A stretch of 64,000 bases of DNA, taken from NCBI RefSeq assembly GCF_041146395.1, contig NW_027182887.1, forward strand, positions 528,501 to 592,500, given 5' to 3'. Position numbers and translations under genes: made by a program. Positions 26,451-40,376 of this stretch are shown one piece after another. The DNA comes from Eulemur rufifrons (taxonomy: Eukaryota > Chordata > Mammalia > Primates > Lemuridae). Numbering within the stretch: position 1 is the first letter of the stretch; each line of letters begins with the position of its first letter. The notes below the pieces were generated by a model, which saw only the letters and a list, made by a program, of their open reading frames with translations, searched no databases and had not been told where the DNA came from.

Positions 26451-27353
26451 TCCCCTACCCCCAACCCCTAACCCTAAGCCTAACCCTAACACCTAACCCT
26501 AACCCTAACCCCTAACCCTAACCCTAACCCCTAACCCTTACCCTAACCCTAACCCCTAACCCTAACCCTAACCCTAACCCCAACGCCTAAAACCTAACCC
26601 TAACCCCAACCCCAACCCTAACCCTAACCCCTAACCCTAACCCTAACCCCTAACCCTAACCCTAAACCCCTAACCCTAACGCTAAACCCTTACCCTAACC
26701 CTCACCCAATCCTACCCCTAATCCTAACCCTACCCTAACCCTACCCTAACCCTAACCCTAACCCTAACCCACCCCTAACCCCTAACCCTTAACCCTAACC
26801 ATAACCTTAAAACCCTAACCCTAACCCCTAACCCTAACCCTAACAACTAAACCCTAACCCTACCCTAACCCTAACCCTACCCTAACCCTAACCCCTAACC
26901 CAACCCTAACCCTAACCGTAACCCCTAACCCAACCCTAACCCTAACCCTAACCCCGTAACCCTAACCCTAACCTTAACCCCCTAACCCCAACCCTAACCA
27001 TAACCCCTAACACTAACCCTAACCCTAAGCCCTAACCGTAACCCTAACCTTACCCATACCCTAACCGTAACCCTACCCCTACCCTAACCCCAACCCTAAC
27101 CCTAACCCTAACCCTAAACCCTAACTCTTAACCTTAACCCTAAGCGTTAACTCTCACGCTAACCTTTAATCCTAACCCTAATCCTAATCTTCAACCCTAA
27201 ACCTAACACTTAACCCTAACCCTGTACCTAACCCTAACCCCTCATCTTAACCCTAACCGTAAACCTCAACCCGAAACCAAAGTGTAACCGTTAAACCTAA
27301 GAGTAACCTTTAACCCTAACCCTAATCCCTAACCCTAAGCCCTCACCCTAACA
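25128..27353. repeat. Satellite unit 3 (long, with telomeric block)
   Basis: 2,226 bp hybrid unit. The left part of its type A core comes from a 1.86-kb unit and everything after 25379 from the HOR-edge unit. It carries the second purer telomeric block and lacks the BamHI island. It contains the duplication breakpoint. Confidence 0.88.
26192..27117. repeat. Purer interstitial telomeric repeat block 2
   Basis: The duplicate of the block at 20270-21195, offset by 5,922 bp, with the same variant order and at least two base differences. Expansion of the repeat came before the duplication. Confidence 0.9.
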
Positions 27354-29191
27354 CTAAACTTCATCCTTAACCCTAACCAGAATCCTACCCCTAAATCTAA
27401 TTCTCAGACTTCTTGCTTTCTTAGAGTTTAGAAAGCCTGCAATCCTCCCATGCCATGCGTGAAAAGAGGCTCTACCACTGTGTCCTGCATGAAACCCATG
27501 GGCCCATACCCAGAGTATGACAGAGTGGGTTCCCGGGTACAATCCCAGCCCCCTAAAATCCCCCCGCCCGCCTAATGCTGACAGGGCCCGTGCGCTAAGC
27601 ATAAACAATACCTTTAACAGATAACCCTAACCCTGAACATAACACCCAACCCTGTTCCTATTTCTCCCCTTAACACGTAAACCTCACCGTGCGCCTAACT
27701 TTAACCTCTTATCCTAACGTTAATGCATAACCCATTTCCTGAGAACAACCCCTATCCCATAATTCTAACCCTATCTCCTAGTCATCACTGTGACACCTAA
27801 TCGCTAACCCTAATTCTAAACCGCTAACCCTAACGGTAACCCTACCTACAACCCTAACACTGACAGTAACCCTTACTTCTAACCCCAACGCTATGTCTAA
27901 CAAAAACTCTAACCCTTGACAGTAACCCTTCACCCTAACCCCTAAGCCTTACCCTAACCCTTAACCCTAATCCTAATCCTAACCATTAAACCTAACCCTA
28001 GCTCTTAAAGCTAACCCTAAACCTTACCCTCACGACTAGAGCTAACCCTGACACTAACCTAACACCTAACCCTAACCAGAACTCCTAAAGCTAACCCTGA
28101 TCCCTATCCCTAACCCTAGCAGTAAACTCTAACCCTAAACCTAAGCCCAACCCGTAACCTTAATCCTATCCTTTTACCCTAAAACTAACCCCTAAACCTA
28201 ACCCCTATACCTCACCCTAACTCTAACCCCAATCCTAATTCTAACCATACCCCTTCATAAAACACTAACTCCTAACCGCTAACCCTAACACTAACCAAAA
28301 ACCCTAATCACTAATCCCTAACCCTAACGCTTAACCTTTACCCTAACCGTTAACCCTCTCCCTAAATCTAAACACTGACCCTAACCTTCACCTTTAACTC
28401 TAAGCCTAACCCTTAACCCTACAGTAAGGAAGACCCTTAATGCTAATGGGATCCCTTATCCCTAACCCTAACACTACAGCTAAAAATAACCCTAACCTTT
28501 GATCCTTAAACCTAACCCCTAACACTTACTTTAACCCCAAACCCTAACCCTAATCCTAAGCATTAAACCTTACCCTGTCTCTTAACCCAAACGCTAGCCC
28601 TTACCCTAACACCTAGATCTAACCCTAAATCGAACCTACCGCCTAATCCTAACCTTAAGCCCTAATGCTAACTCTTACACTAAACCTACCCGTAACCCTT
28701 AACACTAACCTTATCCGTGAACCTTAACCCTGACCCTAACCATTACCCGCACCCAAGCTTTTAACCCTGACCCTAACCCTAATCCTTAATGATAACCCTA
28801 ACACTAAACCCCCACCCTAAGCAAAACACTTAACCCTAATCCTATCCCTGAACCCTAACGCTAACCCGAACACTAATGCTAACCCCTAAACGTAACCCTA
28901 ACCGTCACCAGTGAACCTAACCCTAACCTCTAACACAAACCATAGCACATAACTCTAACCCTAAAACGAACCCTAACCCTGACCCTAACCCTAAACCCTA
29001 ACTCTTAACCTTAACCCTAAGCGTTAACTCTCACGCTAACCTTTAATCCTAACCCTAATCCTAATCTTCAACCCTAAACCTAACACTTAACCCTAACCCT
29101 GTACCAAACCCTAACCCCTCATCTTAACCCTAACCGTAAACCAACCTTTATCCCTAACCCTAATTCCTAACCCTAAGCCCTCACCCTAACA
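27354..29191. repeat. 1.86-kb satellite unit 4 (copy of unit 1)
   Basis: 1,838 bp, the 5,922-bp-offset copy of 21432-23269. The core protein frame is identical in both. Confidence 0.9.
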
Positions 29192-30790
29192 CTAAACTTC
29201 ATCCTTAACCCTAACCAGAATCCTACCCCTAAATCTAATTCTCAGACTTCTTGCTTTCTTAGAGTTTAGAAAGCCTGCAATCCTCCCATGCCATGCGTGA
29301 AAGGAGGCTCTACCACTGTGTCCTGCATGAAACCCACGGGCCCATACCCAGAGTATGACAGAGTGGATTCCCGGGTACAATCCCAGCCCCCTAAAATCCC
29401 CCCGCCCGCCTAAGGCTGACAGGGCCCGTGCGCTAAGCATAAACAATACCTTTAACAGATAACCCTAACCCTGAACATAACACCCAACCCTGTTCCTATT
29501 TCTCCCCTTAACACGTAAACCTCACCGTGCGCCTAACTTTAACCTCTTATCCTAACATTAATGCATAACCCATTTCCTGAGAACAACCCCTATCCCATAA
29601 TTCTAACCCTATCTCCTAGTCATCACTGTGACACCTAATCCCTAACCCTAATTCTAAACCGCTAACCCTAACCGTAACCCTACCTACAACCCTGACACTG
29701 ACAGTAACCCTTACTTCTAACCCCAACGCTATGCCTAACAAAAACCCTAAACCTTCACCCTAACCCCTAAGCCTTACCCTAACCCTTAACCCTAATCCTA
29801 ATCCTAACCATTAAACCTAACGCTAGCTCTTAAAGCTAACCCTAAACCTTACCCTCACGACTAGACCTAACGCTGACACTAACCTAACACCTAACCCTAA
29901 CCAGAACCCCTAAAGCTAACCCTGAACCCTATACCTAACCCTAGCAGTAAACTTTAACCCTAAACCTAAGCCCAACCCGTAACCCTAATCCTATCCTTTT
30001 ACCCTAAAACTAACCCCTAAACCTAACCCCTATACCTCACCCTAACTCTAACCCCAATCCTAATTCTAACCATACCCCTTCATAAAACATTAACTCCTAA
30101 CCGCTAACCCTAACACTAACCAAAAACCCTAATCACTAATCCCTAACCCTAACGCTTAACATTTACCCTAACCGTTCACCCTCACCCTAAATCTTAACAC
30201 TGACCCTAACCTTAACCTTTAACTCCAAGCCTAACCCTTAACCCTACAGTAAGGAAGACCCTTAATGCTAATGGGATCCCTTATCCGTAACCCTAACACT
30301 ACAGCTAAAAATAACCCTAACCTTTGATCCTTAAACCTAACCCCTAACACTTACTTTAACCCCAAACCCTAACCCTAATCCTAAGCATTAAACCGAACCC
30401 TATCTCTTAACCCTAACGCTAGCCCTTACCCTAACGCCTAGATCTAACCCTAAATCTAACCTACCACCTAATCCTCACCTTAAGCCCTAATGCTAACTCT
30501 AACCCTGAACCTAAACCTACCCGTAACCCTTAACACTAACCCTATCCGTGAACCTTAACCTTGACCGTAACCATTACCCGCACCCAAGCATTTAACCCTG
30601 ACCCTAACCCTAATCCTTAATGCTAATCCTAACACTAAACCCTCACCCTAAGCCCAACACTTAACCCTAATCCTATCCCTTAACCCTAACCCTAACCCTA
30701 ATGCTAACCCCTAAACGTAACCCTAACCGAGAACAGTAAACCTAACCCTAACCTCTAACACAAACCATAGCACATAACTCTAACCCTAAA

Positions 30791-30821
<31 letters not shown>

Positions 30822-31049
30822 TCTTAACCTTAAACCTAAGCGTTAACTCTCACGCTAACCTTTAATCCTAACCTTAATCCTAATCTTCAACCCTAAACCT
30901 AACACTTAACCCTAACCCTGTACCAAACCCTAACTCCTCATCTTAAGCTTAACCGTAAACCTGAGCCCTAAACCAAAGTGTAACCGTTAAACCTAAGAGT
31001 AACCTTTAACCCTAACCCTAATCCCTAACCCTAAGCCCTCACCCTAACA
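29192..31049. repeat. 1.86-kb satellite unit 5 (copy of unit 2)
   Basis: 1,858 bp, the offset copy of 23270-25127 with the same diagnostic gagtggattcc in the core. Confidence 0.9.
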
Positions 31050-32906
31050 CTAAACTTCATCCTTAACCCTAACCATAATCCTAACCCTAAATCTAATTCT
31101 CAGACTTCTTGCTTTCTTAGAGTTTAGAAAGCCTGCAATCCTCCCATGCCATGCGTGAAAGGAGGCTCTACCACTGTGTCCTGCATGAAACCCAAGGGCC
31201 CATACCCAGAGTATGATAGAGTGGTTTCCCGGGTACAATCCCAGCCCCCTAAACTCTCCCCGCCCGCCTAATGCAGACAGGGCCCGTGCGCTAAGCATAA
31301 ACAATACCTTTAACAGATAACCCTAACCCTGAACATAACACCCAACCCTGTTCCTCTTTCTCCCCTTAACACGTAAACCTCCCCGTGCGCCTAACTTTAA
31401 CCTCTTATCCTAACGTTAATGCATAACCCATTTCCTGAGAACAACCGCTATCCCATAATTCTAACCCTATCTCCTAGTCATCACTGTGACACCTAATCCC
31501 TAACCCTAATTCTAAACCGCTAACCCTAACCGTAACCCTACCTACAACCCTAACACTGACAGTAACCCTTACTTCTAACCCCAACGCTATGCCTAACAGT
31601 AACCCTAACCCTTGACCATAACCCTTCACCCTCACCCCTAAGCCTTACCCTAACCCTTAACCCTAATCCTAATCCTAACCATTAAACCTAACCATAGCTC
31701 TTAAAGATAACCCTGAACCTTGCCCTCACGACTAGACCTAACCCTGACACTAACATAACACCTAACCCTAAGCAGAATCCCTAAAGCTAAGCCTGAACCC
31801 TATCCCTAACCCTAGCAGTAAACTTTAACCCTAAACCTAAGCCCAACCCGTAACCCTAATCCTATCCTTTTACCCTAAAACTAACTTCTAAACCTAACCC
31901 CTATACCTCACCCTAACTCTAACCCCAATCCTAATTCTAACCATACCCCTTCATAAAACACTAACTCCTAACCGCTAACCCTAACACTAACCAAAAACCC
32001 TAATCACTAATCCCTAACCGTTACGCTTAACCTTTACCCTAACCGTTAACCCTCACCCTAAATCTTAATACTGACCCTAACCTTAAACTTTAACTCTAAG
32101 CCTAACCCTTAACCCTGCAGTAAGGAAGACCCTTAATGCTAATGGGATCCCTTATCCCTAACCCTAACACTACAGCTAAAAGTAACCCTAACCTTGGATC
32201 CTTAAACCTGACCCCTAACACTTACTTTAACCCCAAACCCTAACCCTAATCGTAAGCATTAAACCTAACTCTATCTCTTAACCCTAACGCTAGCCCTTAC
32301 CCTAACGCCTAGATCTAACCTTAAATCGAACCTACCGCCTAATCTTAACCTTAAGCCCTAATGCTAACACTAACCCTGAACCCTAAACCTACCGTAACCC
32401 TTAACACTCACCCTATCCGTGAACCTTAACCCTGACCCTAACCATTACCCGCACCCAAGCATTTAACCCTGACCCTAACCCTAATGCTTAATGATAACCC
32501 TAACACTAAACCCTAACCCTAACCCAACACTTATCCCCAATCCTATCCCTTAACCCTAACCCTAACCCTAATGCTACCCCTTAAACGTAACCCTAACCGT
32601 GACCAGTAAACCTAACCCTAACCTCTAACACAAACCATAGCACATAACTCTAACCCTAAAACTAACCCTAACCCTAACCCTAACCCTAAACCCTAACTCT
32701 TAACCTTAACCCTAAGCGTTAACTCTCACGCTAACCTTTAATCCTAACCCTAATCCTAATCTTCCACCCTAAAGCTAACACTTAACCCTAACACTGTACC
32801 AAACCCTAACCCCTCATCTTAACCCTAACCGTAAACCTCAACCCTAAACCAAATTGTAACCGTTAAACCTAAGAGTAACCTTTAACTCTAACACTAATCC
32901 CTAACC
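31050..32906. repeat. 1.86-kb satellite unit 6
   Basis: 1,857 bp. Its core up to 31301 is the end of the 5.9-kb duplication. After that it follows ordinary unit sequence (ataaacaatacc, where the HOR edge has ataaatgatacc). Confidence 0.88.
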
Positions 32907-34789
32907 CTAAGCCCTCACCCTAACACTAAACTTCATCCTTAACCCTAACCAAAATCCTAACCCTAAATCTAATCTCAGACTTCTTGCTATCTTAGAGTTT
33001 AGAAAGCCTGCAATCCTCCCATGCCATGCGTGAAAGGAGGCTCTACCACTGTGTCCTGCATGAAACCCACGGGCCCATACCCAGAGTATGATAGAGTGGG
33101 TTCCCGGGTACAATCCCAGCCCCCTAAACTCCCCCCGCCCGCCTAATGCCGACAGGGCCCGTGCGCTAAGCATAAACAATACCTTTACCAGATAACCCTA
33201 ACCCTGAACATAACACCCAACCCTGATCCTATTTCTCCCCTTAACACGTAAACCTCACCGTGCGCCTAACTTTAACCACTTATCCTAACGTGAATGCATA
33301 ACCCATTTCCTGAGAACAACCCCTATCCCATAATTCTAACCCTATCTCCTAGTCATCACTGTGACACCTAATCCCTAACCCTAATTCTAAACCGCTAACC
33401 CTCACCGTAACCCTACCTACAACCCTAACACTGACAGTAACCCTTACTTCTAACCCCAACGCTATGCCTAATAAAAACCCTAACCCTTCACCCTAACCCC
33501 TAAGCCTTACCCTAACCCTTAACCCTAATCCTAATCCTAACCATTAAACCTAACTCTAGCTCTTAAAGGTAACCCTAAACCTTACCCTCACGACTAGACC
33601 TAACCCTGACACTAACCTAACACCTAACCCTAACCAGAACCCCTAAAGCTAACCCTGAACCCTATCCCTAACCCTAGCAGTAAACTTTAACCCTAAACCT
33701 AAGCCCAACCCGTAACCCTAATCCTATCCTTTTACCCTAAAACTAACCCCTAAACCTAACCCCTATACCTCACCCTAACACTAACCCCAATCCTAATTCT
33801 AACCATACCCCTTCATAAAACACTAACTCCTAACCGCTAACCCTAACACTAACCAAAAACCCTAATCACTAATCCCTAACCCTAACGCTTAACCTTTACC
33901 CTAACCGTTAACCCTCACCCTAAATCTTAACACTGACCCTAACCTTCACCTTTCACTCTAAGCCTAACCCTTAACCCTACAGTAAGGAAGACCCTTAATG
34001 CTAATGGGATCCCTTATCCCTAACCCTAACACTACAGCTAAAAATAACCCTAAGTTTTGATTCTTAAACCTAACCCCTAACACTTACTTTAACCCCAAAC
34101 CCTAACCCTAATCGTAAGCATTAAACCTAACCCTATCTCTTAACCCTAACGCTAGCCCTTACCCTAACGCCTAGATCTAACCCTAAATCTAACCTACCGC
34201 CTAATCCTAACCTTAAGCCCTAATGCTAACACTAACCCTGAACCCTAAACCTACCCGTAACCCTTAACACTAACCCTATCCGTAAACCTTAACCCTGACC
34301 CTAACCATTACCCGCACCCAAGCATTTAACCCTGACCGTAACCCTAATCCTTAATGCTAACATTAACACTAAACCCTAACCCTAAGCCCAACACTTATCC
34401 CTAATCCTATCCCTTAAGCCTAACCCTAACCCTAATGCTACCCCCTAAACGTAACCCTAACCGTGACCAGTAAACCTAACCCTAACCTCTAACACAAACC
34501 ATAGCACATAACTCTAACCCTAGAACTAACCCTAACACTAACCCTAACCCTAAACCCTAACTCTTAACCTTAACCCTAAGCGTTAACTCTCACGCTAACC
34601 TTTAATCCTAACCCTAATCCTAATCTTCAACCCTAAACCTAACACTTAACCCTAACCCTGTACCAAACCCTAACCCCTCATCTTAACCCTAACGGTAAAC
34701 CTCAACCCTATACCAAAGTGTAACCATTAAACCTAAGAGTAACCTTTAACCCTAACCCTAATCCGTAACCCTAAGCCCTCACCCTAACA
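32907..34789. repeat. 1.86-kb satellite unit 7
   Basis: 1,883 bp. A 2-bp loss just left of the type A core (ctaatctcagac instead of ctaattctcagac) shifts the minus-strand frame so that its tail reads the Leu-Gly phase (LDLGLG) of the telomeric repeat instead of the Arg-Val phase. Confidence 0.88.
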
Positions 34790-36666
34790 CTAAACTTCAT
34801 CCTTAACCCTAACCATAATCCTAACCCTAAATCTAATTCTCAGACTTCTTGCTTTCTTAGAGTTTAGAAAGCCTGCAATCCTCCCATGCCATGCGTGAAA
34901 GGAGGCTCTACCACTGTGTCCTGCATGAAACCCACGGGCCCATACCCAGAGTATGATAGAGTGGGTTCCCGGGTACAATCCCAGCCCCCTAAACTCCCCC
35001 AGCCTGCCTAATGCAGACAGGGCCCGTGCGCTAAGCATAAACAATACCTTTAACAGATAAACCTAACCCTGAACTTAAGACCCAACCCTGTTCCTATTTC
35101 TCCCCTTAACACGTAAACCTCACCGTGCGCCTAACTTTAACCTCTTATCCTAACGTTAATGCATAACCCATTTCCTGAGAACAACCCCTATCCCATAATT
35201 CTAACCCTATCTCCTAGTCATCACTGTGACACCTAATCCCTAACCCTAATTCTAAACCGCTAACCCTAACCGTAACCCTACCTACAACCCTAACACTGAC
35301 AGTAACCCTTACTTCTAACCCCAACGCTATGCCTAACAAAAACCCTAACCCTTGACCCTAACCCTTCACCCTAACCCCTAAGCCTTACCCTAACCCTTAA
35401 CCCTAATCCTAATTCTAACCATTAAACCTAACCCTAGCTCTTAAAGCTAACCCTAAACCTTACCCTCACGACTAGACCTAACCCTGACACTAACCTAACA
35501 CCTAACCCTAACCAGAACCCCTAAAGCTAACCCTGAACCCTATCCCTAACCCTAGCAGTAAACTTTAACCCTAAACCTAAGCCCAACCCGTAACCCTAAT
35601 CCTATCCTTTTACCCTAAAACTAACCCCTAAACCTAACCCCTATACCTCACCCTAACTCTAACCCCAATCCTAATTCTAACCATACCCCTTCATAAAACA
35701 CTAACTCCTAACCGCTAACCCTAACACTAACCAAAAACCCTAATCACTAATCCCTAACCCTAACGCTTAACCTTTACCCTAACCGTTAACCCTCACCCTA
35801 AATCTTAACACTGACCCTAATCTTAACCTTTAACTCTAAGCCTAACCCTTAACCCTACAGTAGGAAGACCCTTAATGCTAATGGGATCCCTTATCCCTAA
35901 CCCTAACACTACAGCTAAAAATAACCCTAACCTTGGATCCTTAAACCTAACCCCTAACACTTCCTTTAACCCCAAGCCCTAACCCTAATCCTAAGCATTA
36001 AACCTAACCCTATCTCTTAAGCCTAACGCTAGCCCTTACCCTAAGGCCTAGATCTAACCCTAAATCTAACCTACCGCCTAATCCTAAACTTAAGCACTAA
36101 TCCTAACACTAACCCTGAACCCTAAACCTACCCGTAACCTTTAACACTAACCCTATCCGTGAACCTTAACCCTGACCCTAACCATTACCCGCACCCAGGC
36201 ATTTAACCCTGACCCTCCCCCTAGTCCTTAATGATAACCCTAACACTAAACCCTAACCCTAAGGCCAACACTTAACCGTAATCCTATCCCTTAACCCTAA
36301 CCCTAACCCTAACCCTAATGCTAACCCCTAAACGTAACCCTAACGATGACCAGTAAACCTAACCCTAACCTCTAACACAAACCATAGCACATAACTCTAA
36401 ACCTAAAACTAACACTAACCCTAACCCTAAACCCTAACTCTTAACCTTAACCCTAACCGTTAACTCTCACGCTAACCTTTAATCCTAACCCTAATCCTAA
36501 TCTTCAACCCTAAACCTAACACTTAACCCTAACCCTGTACCAAACCCCAACCCCTCATCTTAACCCTAACCGTAAACCTCAACCCTAAACCAAAGTGTAA
36601 CCGTTAAACCTAAGAGTAACCTTTAACCCTAACCCTAATCCCTAACCCTAAGCCCTCACCCTAACA
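34790..36666. repeat. 1.86-kb satellite unit 8
   Basis: 1,877 bp. Sequence just before it carries the subtype marker 'accctataccaaagtgtaac', shared with the approaches to the units at 57910 and 61664. Confidence 0.88.
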
Positions 36667-38523
36667 CTAAACTTCATCCTTAACCCTAACCAGAATCCTA
36701 ACCCTAAATCTAATTCTGAGACTTCTTGCTTTCTTAGAGTTTAGAAAGCCTGCAATCCTCCCATGCCATGCGTGAAAGGAGGCTCTACCACTGTGTCCTG
36801 CATGAAACCCACGGGCCCATACCCAGAGTATGATAGAGTAGGTTCCCGAGTACAATCCCAGCCCCCTAAACTCCCCCCGCCCGCCTAATGCAGACAGGGC
36901 CCGTGCGCTAAGCATAAACAATACCTTTAACAGATAACCCTAACCCTGAACATAACACCCAACCCTGTTCCTATTTCTCCCCTTAACACGTAAACCTCAC
37001 CGTGCGCCTAACTTTAACCTCTTATCCTAACGTTAATGCATAACCCATTTCCTGAGAACAACCCCTATCCCATAATTCTAACCCTATCTCCTAGTCATCA
37101 CTGTGACACCTAATCCCTAACCCTAATTCTAAACCGCTAACCCTAACCGTAACCCTACCTACAACCCTAACACTGACAGTAAAACTTACTTCTAACCCCA
37201 ACGCTATGCCTAACAAGAACCCTAACCCTTCACCCTAACCCCTAAGCCTTACCCTAACCCTTATCCCTAATCCTAATCCTAACCATTAAACGTAACCCTA
37301 GCTCTTAAAGCTAACCCTAAACCTTACCCTCATGACTAGACCTAACCCTGACACTAACCTAACACCTAACCCTAACCAGAACCCCTAAAGCTAACCCTGA
37401 ACCCTATCCCTATCCCCAGCAGTAAACTTTAACCTTAAACCTAAGCCCAACCCGTAACCCTAATCCTATCCTTTTACCCTAAAACTAACCCCTACACCTA
37501 ACCCCTATACCTCACCCTAACTCTAACCCCAATCCTAATTCTAACCATACCCCTTCATAAAACACTAATTCCTAACCGCTAACCCCAACACTAACCAAAA
37601 ACTCTAATCAATAATCCCTAACCCTAACGCTTAACCTTTACCCTAACCGTTAACCCTCACCCTAAATCTTAACACTGACCCTAACCTTAAACTTTAACTC
37701 TAAGCCTAACTCTTAATGCTACAGGAAGGAAGACCCTTAATGCTAATGGGATCCCTTATCCCTAACCCTAACACTACAGCTAAAAATAACACTAACCTTC
37801 GATCCTTAAACCTAACCCCTAACACTTACTTTAACCCCAAACCCTAACCCTAATCCTAAGCATTAAACCTAACCCTATCTCTTAACCCTAACGCTAGCCC
37901 TTACCCTAACGCCTAGGTCTAACCCTAAATCTAACCTACCCCCTCATCTTAACCTTAAGCACTAATGCTAACACTAACCCTGAACCCTAAACCTACCCGT
38001 AATCCTTAACACTAACCCTATCCGTGAACCTTAACCCTGACCCTAACCATTACCCGCACCCAAGCATTTAACCTTGACCCTAACCCTAATCCTTAATGCT
38101 AACCCTAACACTAAACCCTAACCCTAACCCAACACTTATTCCTTATCCTATCCCATAAACCTAACCCTAACCCTAATGCTACCCCCTAAACGTAACCCTA
38201 ACCGTGACCAGTAAACCTAACCCTAACCTCTAACACAAACCATAGCACATAACTCTAACCCAAATACTAACCCTAACCCTAACCCTAAACCATAACTCTT
38301 AACCTTAACCCTAAGCGTTAACTCTCACGCTAACCTTTAATCCTAACCCTAATCCTAATCTTCAGTCCTAAACCTAACACTTAACCCTAACCCTGTACCA
38401 AACCCTAACCCCTCATCTTAACCCTACCGTAAACCTCAACCCTAAACCAAAGTGTAACCGTTAAACCTAAGAGTAACCTTTAACCCTAACCCTATTCCCT
38501 AAACCTAAGCCCTCACCCTAACA
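36667..38523. repeat. 1.86-kb satellite unit 9
   Basis: 1,857 bp. The core reads gagtaggttcccgagtac, with two changes from the usual gagtgggttcccgggtac that destroy the SmaI site. The stretch before it (cacccaggcatttaac at about 36196) matches the stretch before the unit at 63534. Confidence 0.88.
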
Positions 38524-40376
38524 CTAAACTTCATCCTTAACCCTAACCAGAATCCTAACCCTAAATCTAATTCTCAGACTTTCTTGCTTCCTTAGAGTTT
38601 AGAAAGCCTGCAATCCTCCCATGCCATGCGTGAAAGGAGGCTCTACAACTGTGTCCTGCATGAAACCCACGGGCCCATACCCAGAGTATGATAGAGTGGG
38701 TTCCTGGGTACAATCCCAGCCCCCTAAACTCCCCCCGCCCGCCTAATGCAGACAGGGCCCGTGCGCTAAGCATAAACAATACCTTTAACAGATAACCCTA
38801 ACCCTGAACATAACACCCAACCCTGTTCCTATTTCTCCCCTTAACACGTAAACCTCACCGTGCGCCTAACTTTATCCTCTTATCCTAACGTGAATGCATA
38901 ACCCATTTCCTGAGAACAACCCCTATCCCATAATTCTAACCCTATCTCCTAGTCATCACTGTGACACCTAATCCCTAACCCTAATTGTAAACCGCTAACC
39001 CTAACCGTATCCCTACCTACAACCCTAACACTGACAGTAACCCTTACTTCTAACCCCAACGCTATGCCTAACAAAAACCCTAAACCTTCACCCTAACCCC
39101 TAAGCCTTACCCTAACCCTTAACCCTAATCCTAATCCTAACCATTAAACCTAACCCTAGCTCTTAAAGCTAACCCTAAACCTTACCCTCACGACTAGACC
39201 TAACCCTGACACTCACCTAACACCTAACCCTAACCAGAACCCCTAAAGCTAACCCTGAACCCTATCCCTAACCCTAGCAGTAAACTTTAACCCTAAACCT
39301 AAGCCCAACCCGTAACCCTAATCCTAACCTTTTACCCTAAAACTAACCCCTAAACCTAACCCCTATACCTCACCCTAACTCTACCGCAATCCTAATTCTA
39401 ACCATACCCATTCAGAAAACACTAACTCCTAACCGCTAACCCTAACACTATCCAAAAACCCTAATCACTAATCCCTAACCCTAACGCTTAACCTTTACCC
39501 TAACCGTTAAACCTCACCCTAAATCTTAACACTGACCCTAACCTTAACCTTTAACTCTTAGCCTAACCCTTAATCCTACAGTAAGGAAGACCCTTAATGC
39601 TAATGGGATCCCTTATCCCTAACCCTAACACTACAGCTAAAAATAACCCTAACCTTTGATCCTTAAACCTAACCCCTAACACTTACTTTAACCCCAAACC
39701 CTAACCCTAATGCGAAGCATTAAACCTAACCCTATCTCTTAACCCTAACGCTAGCCCTTACCCTAACGCCTAGATCTAACCCTAAATCTAACCTACCGCC
39801 TAATCCTAACCTTAAGCCCTAATGCTAACTCTAACCCTGAACCCTAAACCTACCCGTAACCCTTAACACTAACCCTATCCGTCAACCTTAACCCTGACCC
39901 TAACCATTACCCGCACCAAAGCATTTAACCCTGAACCTACCCCTAATCCTTAATGATAACCCTAACACTAAACCCTAACCCTAAGCCCATCACTTATCCC
40001 TAATCCTATCCCTTAACCCTAAACCTAATGCTAACCCCTAAACGTAACCCTAACCGTAACCAGTAGACCTAACCCTAACCTCTAACACAAACCATAGCAC
40101 TAAACTAACTAAAACTAACCCTATCCCTAACCCTAACCCTAACCCCTAACTCTTAAGCTTAACCCTAAGCGTTAACTCTCACGCTAACCTTTAATCCTAA
40201 CCCTAATCCTAATCTTCAACCCTAAACCTAACACTTAACCCAAGCCTGTACCAAACCCTAACCCCTCATCTTAACCCTATCCGTAAACCTCAACCCTAAA
40301 AAATAGTGTAACCGTTAAACCTAAGAGTAACCTTTACCCTAACCCTAAGCCCTAACCCTAAGCCCTCACCCTAACA
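38524..40376. repeat. 1.86-kb satellite unit 10 (core frame broken)
   Basis: 1,853 bp. An inserted T in 'gactttcttgcttcc' near 38580 shifts the minus-strand frame, leaving 70 codons instead of 84 and no Arg/Val tail. Confidence 0.88.

Larger units (their letters stand above)
25354..31275. repeat. 5,922-bp tandem duplication, copy 2
   Basis: Second copy of 19432-25353. A 26-bp stretch of the type A core (gacagggcccgtgcgctaag plus cataaa) is shared at 19432-19457, 25354-25379 and 31276-31301. The crossover must lie inside it: sequence left of it matches only one parent and sequence right of it only the other (first right-hand mismatch 25380 T versus 31302 C). Confidence 0.9.
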
